From NCBI GenBank assembly GCA_017525805.1, contig JAFXSH010000043.1:12638-76637 (forward strand): 64,000 bases of DNA. The letters are read 5' to 3'. Below, piece by piece: positions 45,585-54,112 of this stretch. A program made the translations under genes and the position numbers. Positions within the stretch are counted from its first letter, which is position 1; the number at the start of each line of letters is the position of its first letter. Source of the DNA: Clostridia bacterium (lineage in GTDB: Bacteria > Bacillota_A > Clostridia > Christensenellales > Aristaeellaceae). Below the pieces are notes generated by a model that saw only the letters and a list, made by a program, of their open reading frames with translations, was not told where the DNA came from and made no database searches.

Positions 45585-46675
45585 ACCGCGCCTCCCGCGT
45601 TTTTAAGAGACCGCAGGTACTGACCCATGCCGGAGGAAGCCTGCTCCGTGCCGTCCGACAGCATCCACAGGGCTTCCACACCGTCCATGCCTTCAATGAG
45701 CTTTAAACCGTCCTCAGCGGACAGCACGAACAGGGTGGTGCTCAAAAAGTCAGCCAGGGTGGAGCTTTCGCAGATGATCGTCACGGAAATCATTTTGGTG
45801 GAGGGGAACAGGGTTTCCGGGTCGATGATGTGGTGGTAGCGCTGCCCGTCCACTATGTAGTAGCGCCAGTAATCGCCGCTGGTGACCACGGTGAGACCGC
45901 GCACATCCACGATATCCTTGTACAGGCTGCCCGCGCCGGATTCATCGGGCCTCGGGTCCTGCACGCCCACGGCCCAATTGGCGCGCCCGTCCAGGGGCGC
46001 TTCGCCGGTGTAGACATTGCCGCCTAAGCTAAGCAGGAAAGAGGGCATATGCTCCGATAAATAGGGCACCGCCGCATCCGCGGCCCAGCCCTTGGCTACC
46101 GCGCCGATGTCCAGCGTGATTTCGGGATCGGCGAAGAATACGGTCTGTTTTTCGGCATCCAGGATCACCTGGCCCAAATCCGTATGCATGCTGGCGGCCT
46201 GCAGGGCGTCCATGGGCGGAAGCTTCGCGTTCGCGGGGTCGTTCAGGCCCGCTTCCCGGTATTCATGCCAGATGGACAGCACCGCGCCCATGGCGATGTT
46301 GGTGCTGCGGAGGCCTTTGTCCCATTGCTCCTTGCACCAGGATATCAAATCAAACAGCTCTTCGGGGATTTCCACGGGAGCCTCCGCCGCGTGGCGGTTC
46401 ACATAATACAGGTTATTCAGGCCCTCATAGCCGTGATAGGCGTCGAAGATCCGGTCGCAGCGGCGCAGCAGCGCCATGGTATCCTCGTAGGCCTGATCAA
46501 ATTCCTCCTGTGTGCGGGTATAGCCGATCAGCGTGATTTCCGTATTAAAAACGTCCAGCGCGCGGCGGGAAAACTTGGTATACACATTTTCGGAAATACC
46601 CATGGGGGAAGCCGCTGTAAGGGTCAACGTCAGGGTCAGCAGAAAACACAGAAAAGTAACGGATTTCAGTTTCAT
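45581..46675 (-). CDS. apbE: FAD:protein FMN transferase ApbE
   Basis: This 364-residue enzyme transfers FMN from FAD onto Thr/Ser of target proteins outside the membrane. A signal peptide (MKLKSVTFLCFLLTLTLTLT) is followed by the ApbE core: the DIGAVAKGWAADAAVPYL segment for FAD/magnesium, LLSLGGNVYTG, VVTSGDYWRYY and HHIIDPETLFP. The start at 46675 has GAGGG just upstream; 33 upstream codons are promoter sequence. As first gene of the Rnf operon it is placed to modify RnfG-like and RnfD subunits. Confidence 0.95.
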   Translation of the reverse strand: MKLKSVTFLCFLLTLTLTLTAASPMGISENVYTKFSRRALDVFNTEITLIGYTRTQEEFDQAYEDTMALLRRCDRIFDAYHGYEGLNNLYYVNRHAAEAPVEIPEELFDLISWCKEQWDKGLRSTNIAMGAVLSIWHEYREAGLNDPANAKLPPMDALQAASMHTDLGQVILDAEKQTVFFADPEITLDIGAVAKGWAADAAVPYLSEHMPSFLLSLGGNVYTGEAPLDGRANWAVGVQDPRPDESGAGSLYKDIVDVRGLTVVTSGDYWRYYIVDGQRYHHIIDPETLFPSTKMISVTIICESSTLADFLSTTLFVLSAEDGLKLIEGMDGVEALWMLSDGTEQASSGMGQYLRSLKNAGGAV

Positions 46676-46745
46676 GAGGCCCTCGCTTTCCACGAAATTA
46701 TGCAAATAAGTGCCACAAAAAGACAGGGCAGTTATTTCTTTTTGT

Positions 46746-46774
46746 ATTATATCAAAGATAAAACAAGTGTACAA
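46746..46774 (-). promoter_or_regulatory. promoter of the apbE-Rnf operon
   Basis: On the minus strand TTGTAC, 17 bp, TATAAT. The -10 is perfect and the -35 weak, which suits activation by a regulator. Confidence 0.62.
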
Positions 46775-46885
46775 GATGTTTTTTCACACAATTATTGCAA
46801 CTTTATGAAACAAATTCTTAACATAAACGGCATAAATTTGTATTGTTTCAGACATAAATTGGGGAAAGTTTTCCGCAAACCGGGC

Positions 46886-46914
46886 TTGTGCATTCGCGCC
46901 GAATCGTGTATACT
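46886..46914 (+). promoter_or_regulatory. promoter of the Mrp-like antiporter operon
   Basis: TTGTGC, 17 bp, TATACT, with a leader of about 100 nt. Confidence 0.68.
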
Positions 46915-47019
46915 AAATGCCGACCGTACACTCCGGTATTTAATTTGTAGAAAACCATGCGGACCGCGCCGTTTTCTTTTATAGCGGAAACGCGCGCTTT
47001 CGCTGGAAACGAGGAAGAC

Positions 47020-47484
47020 ATGGGGCTGTTGATTTTTTTGTTTTGGCTCACCCTGAACGGGCGGCTTACCTGGGAAATCGCGGGATTGGGCGCGGCGGTG
47101 ACAGGAGCCGCTTTTGTGTTTCTGTGCCGCGCGTGCGATTGGTCGCTGAAAAAAGAAATCAGGCTGTACGCCGCGCTGCCGCTGCTGCTGGATTACGCAT
47201 TCACCGTGATTTGGGAGATCATCAAGGCGAACTTAGCCATGTGCCGCTTGGTATACGGCGGGAAACCCGATCCTCGGGTGCGCACCATCCATACCGCCCT
47301 GAAAACGCGTTTTGCCAGAATGGCGCTGTCCAACGCCATTACCCTGACCCCCGGCACCATCACCCTGGCCTGCGAGGGCGACGCGCTGACCGTGCATTGC
47401 CTGACTCCGGCATTGGCCGGGAGCCTGGACCATCTCATCTTTGAAACCAAGCTGGAAAGAATCGAGGCGACGCTTCTTGGATAA
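47020..47484 (+). CDS. mrpE: Na+/H+ antiporter subunit E (MrpE/MnhE)
   Basis: A 154-residue MnhE-type subunit. Two helices at the N-terminus (LLIFLFWLTLNGRLTWEIAG and GAAVTGAAFVFLCRA) lead to the typical segment IWEIIKANLAMCRLVYG, with the hydrophilic SNAITLTPGTITL motif near the C-terminus. The start was set at 47020, after GAGGAAGAC; 21 upstream codons are leader. First gene of the ten-subunit operon. Confidence 0.92.
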   Translation: MGLLIFLFWLTLNGRLTWEIAGLGAAVTGAAFVFLCRACDWSLKKEIRLYAALPLLLDYAFTVIWEIIKANLAMCRLVYGGKPDPRVRTIHTALKTRFARMALSNAITLTPGTITLACEGDALTVHCLTPALAGSLDHLIFETKLERIEATLLG

Positions 47485-47782
47485 CGTGTACGCGCTGCTT
47501 TTGATCATCGCCATGAGCGTGCTGGGCATATGCCTGTTCGTTTGCCTGTTCCGCGCCTTTCGGGGGCCCACCCCGGCGGACCGGGTGATCGCCGTGAACA
47601 TGACGGGCACCATCGTGATCACCATGATCCTGTTTTTAGCCCTGCTGCTCAAGGAAGGATACCTGGTGGATATCGCGCTGATTTACGCGATGCTCAGTTT
47701 CTTAGCCGTGGTGCTGCTGTGCCGCATATCCATCGGCGCGCACAGGGCCGTAAAGCAGAAGGAGGAAAACAGGGATGCTTGA
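47477..47782 (+). CDS. mrpF: Na+/H+ antiporter subunit F (MrpF/MnhF)
   Basis: A small three-helix MnhF-type protein of about 101 residues with the family signature FRGPTPADRVIAVNMTGT and IALIYAMLSFLAVVLL. The start is uncertain. A TTG at 47477 overlaps the mrpE stop and has GAGG nine bases upstream; a GTG at 47486 is an alternative. The upstream open frame to 47441 lies inside mrpE. Confidence 0.88.
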   Translation: MDNVYALLLIIAMSVLGICLFVCLFRAFRGPTPADRVIAVNMTGTIVITMILFLALLLKEGYLVDIALIYAMLSFLAVVLLCRISIGAHRAVKQKEENRDA

Positions 47783-48101
47783 ATACCTTAGGCTTGGCCT
47801 GTTCGGCATCCTGCTTCTGGCGGGGCTGATCATTCAATTGACGGCGGTGCTGGGCGTGAACCGGTTCCGCTTCGCGGTGAACCGCATGCATCCGGCAGGC
47901 ATGGCCGACACCTTGGGCCTTTTGCTCATGGCGCTTGCCGCCGTGGTATACGCCGGGTTTGACTGGATCACGGTGAAAATCCTGCTGGTGGTGGGGCTGT
48001 TCTGGATCACCAGCCCGGTGTGCAGCCATCTGATCGGCAGGCTGGTGCGGGAAACGGATGAAGAACATTTTGAAGCGGAGGCGAAGGAATGGAAACCCTG
48101 A
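47775..48101 (+). CDS. mrpG: Na+/H+ antiporter subunit G (MrpG/MnhG)
   Basis: A 108-residue MnhG/PhaG-type subunit with three helices and the pattern NRFRFAVNRMHPAGMADTLG. The C-terminal tail is acidic. It overlaps mrpF by eight bases and the next gene by thirteen. The ribosome site GGAGG is nine bases upstream. Confidence 0.92.
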   Translation: MLEYLRLGLFGILLLAGLIIQLTAVLGVNRFRFAVNRMHPAGMADTLGLLLMALAAVVYAGFDWITVKILLVVGLFWITSPVCSHLIGRLVRETDEEHFEAEAKEWKP

Positions 48102-48358
48102 ACGTGATCCTGCTTTTGTTCATCATCGTCTGCGCCGCGGCGGTCGCCGTTACCCGGAATTTGCTGTCCGCCGTGATCATCTTTATGGCCCAGGGGCTGG
48201 TGCTGTCAGTGGTATGGATTTTGCTTCGTTCCCCTGACCTGGCCATCACGGAAGCCGCCGTGGGCGCGGGCGTTTCCTCCATTCTGATGTTCGCCGCGCT
48301 GAAAAAAATCCGGGCCATCGATGGGAAAGGAGAGCGGACGGATGAAAAAGAAAAATGA
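48089..48358 (+). CDS. MbhD-like subunit (DUF4040)
   Basis: An 89-residue protein with three helices matching the DUF4040/MbhD domain. In Mrp this is the C-terminal part of MrpA; in membrane-bound hydrogenases it is a separate subunit. The hallmark is RSPDLAITEAAVGAGVSSILMFAALKK, containing a conserved Glu that lies in the ion path in related structures. It overlaps its neighbours on both sides. Confidence 0.88.
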   Translation: METLNVILLLFIIVCAAAVAVTRNLLSAVIIFMAQGLVLSVVWILLRSPDLAITEAAVGAGVSSILMFAALKKIRAIDGKGERTDEKEK

Positions 48359-49295
48359 CGCCTTTTCCCGTCTGCTCAATTGGCTGGAAAACGGGGATCA
48401 GGCCCTGGATAACGAGATGGAGGACGGGCTTTCGGAAGAATCCTGTCCTGAAAAAGCAAAACCGGCCAAAAAGAAAAAAAAGGCACCCAGACGTAAGCCT
48501 TTGAAAAACGCCGGTCAAAACAGGGTCCGCCGCGCCTACGCGGATTCTTGGTGGTACCGGCTCTGCGCCGCGGCCATCTGCGTCTCTCTGATCGGCCTGC
48601 TGCTGTACACCGTCGTGCGCATGCCGGAATTCGGCAACGCGGACACGCTGATTGACAGCGAGCTGACGGAATTTTATGTGGAGCATACTTTGGAAGAAAC
48701 CGGCGCGGTGAATATCGTCACCGGCATCATTCTGGACTACCGCGGCTTCGATACCTTAGGGGAATCCCACGTGCTGTTCATCGCCGTGTGCACAGTGCTG
48801 CTGATGCTCAGCGTGCGGGGAGAAAAAAACGAAGCGCTGCGCCTCAAAGCCAATGAATACGAGCGGCATTTCGAGCCGGGGGATGACCTGATCCTCCAAT
48901 CGGCGGCCTGCATTCTGTCGCCTCTGACCCTGGTGTTCGGCCTGTATATCATTTTCAACGGACATTTGTCCCCGGGCGGCGGTTTTTCCGGCGGGGCCAT
49001 TTTGGGCGCTGGGCTGATTCTGTATCAGAACGCCTTCGGTTATGAGAAAACCGAACGGTTCTTCACTTACAAAACCTTCCGGTGGGTCTCGGTCTGCTCC
49101 CTGCTGTTTTATTCCGCCGCCAAGGGCTACCATTTCTTTACCGGGGCCAACGGCATGGAAAACGGCATTTCTCCCGGCGTGGCGGGCAACATCTTTTCCG
49201 CCGGGCTGCTGCTGCCGCTGAACTGCGCGGTGGGGTGCGTGGTGGCCTGCACCATGTACGCCCTGTATACCATGTTCAGAAAGGGGGAGTTCTGA
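48342..49295 (+). CDS. mrpB: MbhE-MrpB fusion subunit with Lys-rich N-terminal extension
   Basis: A 317-residue protein. Residues 1-68 are hydrophilic and very rich in Lys, Glu and Pro, with no counterpart in standard MrpB. Residues about 70-165 form an MbhE-like unit (one helix, then GAVNIVTGIILDYRGFDTLGE). Residues 190-317 form the MnhB domain (ILSPLTLVFGLYIIFNGHLS, then PGGGFSGGAILGAGLILYQ). The start at 48342 follows AAAGGAGA. In Mrp the MbhE part is normally the end of MrpA, so subunit boundaries here follow the hydrogenase-type pattern, with E fused to B. Confidence 0.88.
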   Translation: MKKKNDAFSRLLNWLENGDQALDNEMEDGLSEESCPEKAKPAKKKKKAPRRKPLKNAGQNRVRRAYADSWWYRLCAAAICVSLIGLLLYTVVRMPEFGNADTLIDSELTEFYVEHTLEETGAVNIVTGIILDYRGFDTLGESHVLFIAVCTVLLMLSVRGEKNEALRLKANEYERHFEPGDDLILQSAACILSPLTLVFGLYIIFNGHLSPGGGFSGGAILGAGLILYQNAFGYEKTERFFTYKTFRWVSVCSLLFYSAAKGYHFFTGANGMENGISPGVAGNIFSAGLLLPLNCAVGCVVACTMYALYTMFRKGEF

Positions 49296-49669
49296 TGGAA
49301 AAGCTGATTTACGAGCACCTGGACGAGGTGACGGCACTGGTGCTGTTCGGCGTAGGCTTTACTCTGCTGCTGCTGGATAAAAACCTGATCAAGAAGATCA
49401 TCGGCTTTTCCATGATGGACAGCGGGATTTATCTGTTTTTAGCTTCCTACGGCTATATCGAATCGCGCCTGGCACCGATTTATACCGATGGGATCACGGA
49501 CCCGAACGCTTACGTAAACCCCCTGCCCGCCGGGCTGGTGCTGACCGGCATCGTGGTGGGCGTCAGCGTGACGGCGGTGATGCTGGGCCTGACTGTGCGC
49601 CTGTACCAGCGTTACCGCACCCTGGATATGGACGAAATTGCCGAACGGATTCGGGGAGAGGGGAAATGA
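49295..49669 (+). CDS. mrpC: Na+/H+ antiporter subunit C (MrpC/NuoK-like)
   Basis: A 124-residue NuoK-like subunit with three helices: ALVLFGVGFTLLLLDKNLIKKIIG, MMDSGIYLFLASY and the PLPAGLVLTGIVVGVSVTAV region, where MrpC proteins have a conserved PLPQALVLTAIVI-like motif. The stop of the previous gene and this ATG share one base (TGATG). Confidence 0.93.
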   Translation: MEKLIYEHLDEVTALVLFGVGFTLLLLDKNLIKKIIGFSMMDSGIYLFLASYGYIESRLAPIYTDGITDPNAYVNPLPAGLVLTGIVVGVSVTAVMLGLTVRLYQRYRTLDMDEIAERIRGEGK

Positions 49670-51168
49670 CCATGACGTGGTGGCAGAATCTTCCCCTGTT
49701 TCTGATCCTGTGTCCCCTGATGTGCGCGGCGGTCTGCTCAGCACTGAAAGGCAAGGCGGCCCGCGTGGTGATGACCGTTCTGGCCGGGCTGGAATGCTTA
49801 GGGATGGGCATTCTGCTATATTATACGGCGGTGGGGGATGAAAGCTTTGTGTACGCCATGGGCGAGATTGGCGCGCCATTCGGCAACGAGCTGCGTATCG
49901 GCCTGCTGGAATCGGTTGTTGGACTGGGCTTTTCTTTGGTGATGCTTACCTCCATTTTAGGCGGTTGGAAAAAGCTGACCGCGGACGTGGCCCCCAACCG
50001 GATGAACCTGTACGACTCCGTGATCTGCCTGCTGACGACCGCCATGGCGGCCATGGTGTTTACCAACGACCTGTTCACCGCCTACGTGTTCATTGAAATT
50101 TCCACCATCGCCGCCTGTGCTCTGATCTGCGCCAGCAATCAGGGGAAAACGCTGTTTTCCGCCGCGCGGTACATGATCATGAACCTGATGGGCAGCGGTT
50201 TGTTCCTGCTGGGGCTTTCGATGCTGTACTGCCTCACGGGGCACCTGCTCTTTCCCCAGCTGGGAGAGGGCGTGCGCAAGCTGCTGGAGGGTCAGCGGTA
50301 TCCGGTGCCGCTGTATATGTCTTTCCTGCTGATGACCTTTGGCATCGCCGTCAAAAGCGCCCTGTATCCCTTCCATACCTGGCTGCCGGACGCCTACGGC
50401 AACGCCACTGCTACATCCAGCGCGGTGCTGTCTTCCCTGGTGTCCAAGCTGTATATTTTCCTGCTGATCAAGATCTTCATCCGCGCGGCGGGCTGGGAAG
50501 CTTTCGCCCGCAGGATCGAAGACGTGCTGCTGCTCTACGCGGCGGCGGGCATGATCATGGGTTCGGCGCACGCCATCCGGCAGCGCCATTTGACCCGCAT
50601 GGTGGCCTATTCCTCCGTGGCGCAGATCGGATATGTTTTCTTGGGCATATCTCTGGGCACGGAGGCGGGCATGGCGGCGGCCGTCTATCATATCCTGGCC
50701 CATTCCGCCGCCAAATCCATGCTGTTCCTTTCCGCTAACCGCTTGCGGGAAGCCTCGGGAGATGAAGATACCTTTGCGGCGCTGCGGGGGAGCGCCCTGC
50801 GCGCACCGTTGGCCGGGCTGGCTTTTACGGTGGGCGCCTGCTCCCTGGTGGGTATTCCGGGATTGGGAGGGTTTTCCAGTAAGCTTTATTTAGCTTTTGC
50901 CGGTGTGGAACTGGGCGGATGGCGCATGGCGGTGACGTTAGGCGTGCTGGCAGTCAGCACGCTGCTGAACGTGGCCTATATGCTGCGCAGTTTGCTGGTT
51001 TTGTACCGGCAGCGGGAAGAAGGGTCAGAAACAGACCAAAGTACGCTTTGCCGGGACGGTTTCTTTGCCGCTGCTATCGCCGCGCTGATTATTTTGAACC
51101 TGCTGCTTGGCCTGCTGGGCGGGCCGATCCTGCAATTGATCGAACAAGGCATCCGTTTGTTTGCCTGA
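49666..51168 (+). CDS. proton-conducting antiporter subunit 1 (MrpD/NuoN type)
   Basis: A 500-residue membrane protein with about 14 helices of the NuoL/M/N-MrpA/D family. The ion-path residues are present: Glu in FTAYVFIEIST (helix 5), Lys in FGIAVKSALYPFHTWLPDAY (helix 7) and Lys in LSSLVSKLYIFLL (helix 8). It is the first of four such subunits in a row. It overlaps mrpC by four bases. Confidence 0.93.
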   Translation: MTMTWWQNLPLFLILCPLMCAAVCSALKGKAARVVMTVLAGLECLGMGILLYYTAVGDESFVYAMGEIGAPFGNELRIGLLESVVGLGFSLVMLTSILGGWKKLTADVAPNRMNLYDSVICLLTTAMAAMVFTNDLFTAYVFIEISTIAACALICASNQGKTLFSAARYMIMNLMGSGLFLLGLSMLYCLTGHLLFPQLGEGVRKLLEGQRYPVPLYMSFLLMTFGIAVKSALYPFHTWLPDAYGNATATSSAVLSSLVSKLYIFLLIKIFIRAAGWEAFARRIEDVLLLYAAAGMIMGSAHAIRQRHLTRMVAYSSVAQIGYVFLGISLGTEAGMAAAVYHILAHSAAKSMLFLSANRLREASGDEDTFAALRGSALRAPLAGLAFTVGACSLVGIPGLGGFSSKLYLAFAGVELGGWRMAVTLGVLAVSTLLNVAYMLRSLLVLYRQREEGSETDQSTLCRDGFFAAAIAALIILNLLLGLLGGPILQLIEQGIRLFA

Positions 51169-51189
51169 TTGTAACGGGAGGATTTTCGT

Positions 51190-52647
51190 ATGAAGGCCTT
51201 ATTGCTGGTTTTATCCGTACTGCTGCCCATCGTGCTGGCGCTTTTGTGGCGCTTCCGGCATTTGGAGGGGGAAAGGCTGAACAAGGCCACCCTGTGCACC
51301 GTCGTCGCCGGAGCGTGTCTGGCCGCGCTTTCCGCGCTGCTGCCACTGGAAGGAGAAATCTCTCTGCGCTGGACCGATATGCTCACCCTGTCCCTGCGGG
51401 TGGACGGGCTCAGCCGCGTGTGGCTGCTGCTCATCGCGGTGATTTGGCCCGGGGTTGCGCTGTACGCCACGGAATACTTGGAGCATGATCCAAACCCTGG
51501 CCGGTTCTTCCTGTTCTATACCATTACCCAGGGCGTGCTGCACGGGCTGGCCATGAGCGGCAATCTGGTCACCTTCTACATGTTCTATGAAGCCATGACC
51601 CTGCTGACGGTGCCGCTTGTTTTGCACAACATGGACAAGGAAGCGGTGGCCGCCTCCATTAAGTATCTGATTTATTCGGTGATCGGTGCTTCCGCCGCCC
51701 TGATCGGTATTTTCTTCGTGGGCGCTGTTGGCGGCACCGGGGACTTTGCGGCGGGCGCTTTGACCGCCGAGCAGATAGCGGGCAAGGAAGGGCTGGCTAT
51801 GGGTATTTTCATGGCCATGCTGGTGGGCTTCGGCGTAAAGGCCGGTATGTTCCCCATGCACGGCTGGCTGCCCACCGCGCACCCCGTAGCCCCGGCCCCG
51901 GCCAGCGCCGTGCTGTCCGGCGTGATCACCAAAATGGGCGTGTTAGGCGTGATCCGGGTGCTGTATTCCATCGCCGGGGTGGAACGCCTGCGGGGCACCT
52001 GGGTGCAAATGACGATGCTGGGCCTGACGTTGCTCACCATCCTCATGGGCTCCCTGCTGGCCCTCAAGGAAAAGAAGCTCAAAAAGCGCTTAGCTTATTC
52101 CTCTGTGTCCCAGGTTTCCTATGTGCTGTTCGGCCTTTTCACCATGACGGAAATCGGTTTTGTGGGCGCCGTGCTCCACGTGCTTTTCCATTCCCTCATG
52201 AAGAACACCCTGTTCATGGGGGCGGGCTCCATCATCCATAAAACGGAAAAAACCTATGTGGGCGAAATGGACGGCTTGGGCCGCCGCATGCCCTGGACCT
52301 ACGCCTTCTTCACCGTGGCTTCCCTGGGCTTGGTTGGCATCCCGCCCACCGGCGGCTTCATCAGCAAGTGGAATCTGGCCCAGGGCGCGCTGGCTACCGG
52401 CTTGTCCTTCAGCTGGATTGGCCCCGTGGTGCTGCTGATTTCCGCCATCCTGACGGCGGCCTACCTGTTCACGGTGGTGATCAAGGGCTGCTTCCCCGGG
52501 GAGGACGCAAAGCCTGAACCCAGCTGTGAGGCGGGCGTCCGCATGCTAGCCCCCATGGGCGTTTTCTCGGCGCTGATCGTGCTGCTGGGCGTGTTCTCCG
52601 GCCCCATCATTTCCTATCTGGAATCCCTGGCGCAGACGCTGCTGTAA
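51190..52647 (+). CDS. proton-conducting antiporter subunit 2 (MrpD/NuoM type)
   Basis: A 485-residue member of the same family. Key residues are Glu in VTFYMFYEAMTLL, Lys in GFGVKAGMFPMHGWLPTAHP and Lys in SGVITKMGVLGVI. The AHPVAPAPASA loop is typical of NuoM/MrpD-like chains. It lies 21 bp after subunit 1, with GGGAGG before the ATG. It shares more motifs with subunit 4 than with subunits 1 or 3. Confidence 0.93.
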   Translation: MKALLLVLSVLLPIVLALLWRFRHLEGERLNKATLCTVVAGACLAALSALLPLEGEISLRWTDMLTLSLRVDGLSRVWLLLIAVIWPGVALYATEYLEHDPNPGRFFLFYTITQGVLHGLAMSGNLVTFYMFYEAMTLLTVPLVLHNMDKEAVAASIKYLIYSVIGASAALIGIFFVGAVGGTGDFAAGALTAEQIAGKEGLAMGIFMAMLVGFGVKAGMFPMHGWLPTAHPVAPAPASAVLSGVITKMGVLGVIRVLYSIAGVERLRGTWVQMTMLGLTLLTILMGSLLALKEKKLKKRLAYSSVSQVSYVLFGLFTMTEIGFVGAVLHVLFHSLMKNTLFMGAGSIIHKTEKTYVGEMDGLGRRMPWTYAFFTVASLGLVGIPPTGGFISKWNLAQGALATGLSFSWIGPVVLLISAILTAAYLFTVVIKGCFPGEDAKPEPSCEAGVRMLAPMGVFSALIVLLGVFSGPIISYLESLAQTLL

Positions 52648-52657
52648 GGAGTAAAAC

Positions 52658-54112
52658 ATGCTGCTGTTGATTTGCGGGCTGCTGCCGGTGGTGCTCGGCG
52701 GGCTGCTGCCCTTCCTGCGGATAAAAAGCCGAACGGTTCGCATGGTGTACGCCATGCTTTCCTCCTGCGCCGTTTCGGGGCTTTTGCTGTATCTGATCTT
52801 TACGGAACAGGGCGAAAGCGCGGCGAAGCTGATCCGGTTTTCCGATGTATTCCGCTTTGCCCTCCGGCTGGACGGGACGGGGAAGGTCTATTTGGGCGTG
52901 GCGGCGGTGCTGTGGCCTTTGGCTGTGCTGTATGCAGTGGAGTATATGGCCCACGAGGAACGGGAAGGCAATTTCTTTGCCTGGTTTATTATCACCTACG
53001 GCGCGGCTATCCTGTTAGGCTGTGCGGATAACTTGTTTACCCTGTATATCGGCTATGAGTTTTTGACCCTGTGCACCGTGCCCCTGGTGTGGCACAAGCG
53101 GGATGAGGAATCCAACCGCGCGGTACTCAAATATATGCTCTATCTCATTGGCGGGGCCGCTTTGGGGTTTGTTGCCATGGCAGGGCTTTCCGGCTTTGGC
53201 TTAGGCGCGTTTCATTCCCTGTCCGCTGCTAAAAATCCGGATACAGCCTGGTTCCGGGTGCTTTGCATGGTGGGCTTCTTAGGCTTTGGGGTCAAGGCGG
53301 CGGTGCTGCCCCTGTGTCACTGGCTGCCCACAGCCTCCGTGGCCCCCACGCCGGTGACCGCCCTGCTCCACGCCGTGGCGGTGGTGAACGCCGGGGTGTT
53401 CGCTGTGATGCGCTTCCTGTATGATGTGATTTCCCCATCCAGCCTGCGGGGCACCTGGGTGCAAACGGTGATGCTGTCCCTCTGCGCCGCCACCATCGTG
53501 TTCGCGGCGGTCATGGCTGTGCGGGAACAGCACGTAAAGCGCCGCCTGGCCTGGAGTACGGTGAGCAATCTGAGCTATATGCTGCTGGGCCTGTGCCTGC
53601 TGACGGACCAGGGCATGACGGCGGGTCTTTCTCATTTGGTGTTCCATAGCCTGACCAAGATCATCCTGTTCTTCTGCGCGGGGGCGGTGCTGGTGCAGAC
53701 CGGGCGCACCCAGGTGCGGGAGATGCAAGGACTGGGCCGGAAAATGCCCGTGGTGTTTTTGAGCTTCCTGCTGGCGGGCGTATCGCTCCTTGGTGTGCCG
53801 CCGTTGCCGGGGTTCGTGAGCAAGTACGCACTGGTGACAGCCGCCTTTGCGGAGGGCAGCGTTCCGGCTCTGTGCGGAGCGGTGGCGATTTTGCTGGCGG
53901 CGGTGCTCACGGTGATTTATGTTTTCACCATCGCTTATCCGGCATTTTTCATGAAGCTCCAATTAACGCAGGGGGAAGATGAACCCTGTGATCCCGGCGC
54001 GTGCATGAAAATCGTTTTCGCGGTGCTGGCAGTCCTCCAGATCGGCGCGGGAATTTTTGCCGGGCCGGTGATGGCGTACTTGGCGAACCTGGCGGGAGGG
54101 GTGATCCGATGA
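52658..54112 (+). CDS. proton-conducting antiporter subunit 3 (MrpA/NuoL type)
   Basis: A 484-residue family member. Glu is in FTLYIGYEFLTLC and Lys in GFGVKAAVLPLCHWLPTA. The helix-8 position held by Lys in the other three is Asn here (LLHAVAVVNAGVF). This matches the NuoL/MrpA subgroup, whose HAATMVxAGV motif also often lacks Lys. Ten bases separate it from subunit 2. Confidence 0.92.
   Translation: MLLLICGLLPVVLGGLLPFLRIKSRTVRMVYAMLSSCAVSGLLLYLIFTEQGESAAKLIRFSDVFRFALRLDGTGKVYLGVAAVLWPLAVLYAVEYMAHEEREGNFFAWFIITYGAAILLGCADNLFTLYIGYEFLTLCTVPLVWHKRDEESNRAVLKYMLYLIGGAALGFVAMAGLSGFGLGAFHSLSAAKNPDTAWFRVLCMVGFLGFGVKAAVLPLCHWLPTASVAPTPVTALLHAVAVVNAGVFAVMRFLYDVISPSSLRGTWVQTVMLSLCAATIVFAAVMAVREQHVKRRLAWSTVSNLSYMLLGLCLLTDQGMTAGLSHLVFHSLTKIILFFCAGAVLVQTGRTQVREMQGLGRKMPVVFLSFLLAGVSLLGVPPLPGFVSKYALVTAAFAEGSVPALCGAVAILLAAVLTVIYVFTIAYPAFFMKLQLTQGEDEPCDPGACMKIVFAVLAVLQIGAGIFAGPVMAYLANLAGGVIR

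Larger units (their letters stand above)
46676..47019. other. divergent control region between the Rnf and Mrp-like operons
   Basis: A 344-bp AT-rich gap. It contains a leftward promoter for the Rnf operon at 46746-46774 and a rightward one for the Mrp-like operon at 46886-46914, about 112 bp apart. The middle part (46790-46860) is strongly AT-rich with ATAAA repeats. A shared regulator acting on both operons is possible. Confidence 0.7.
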
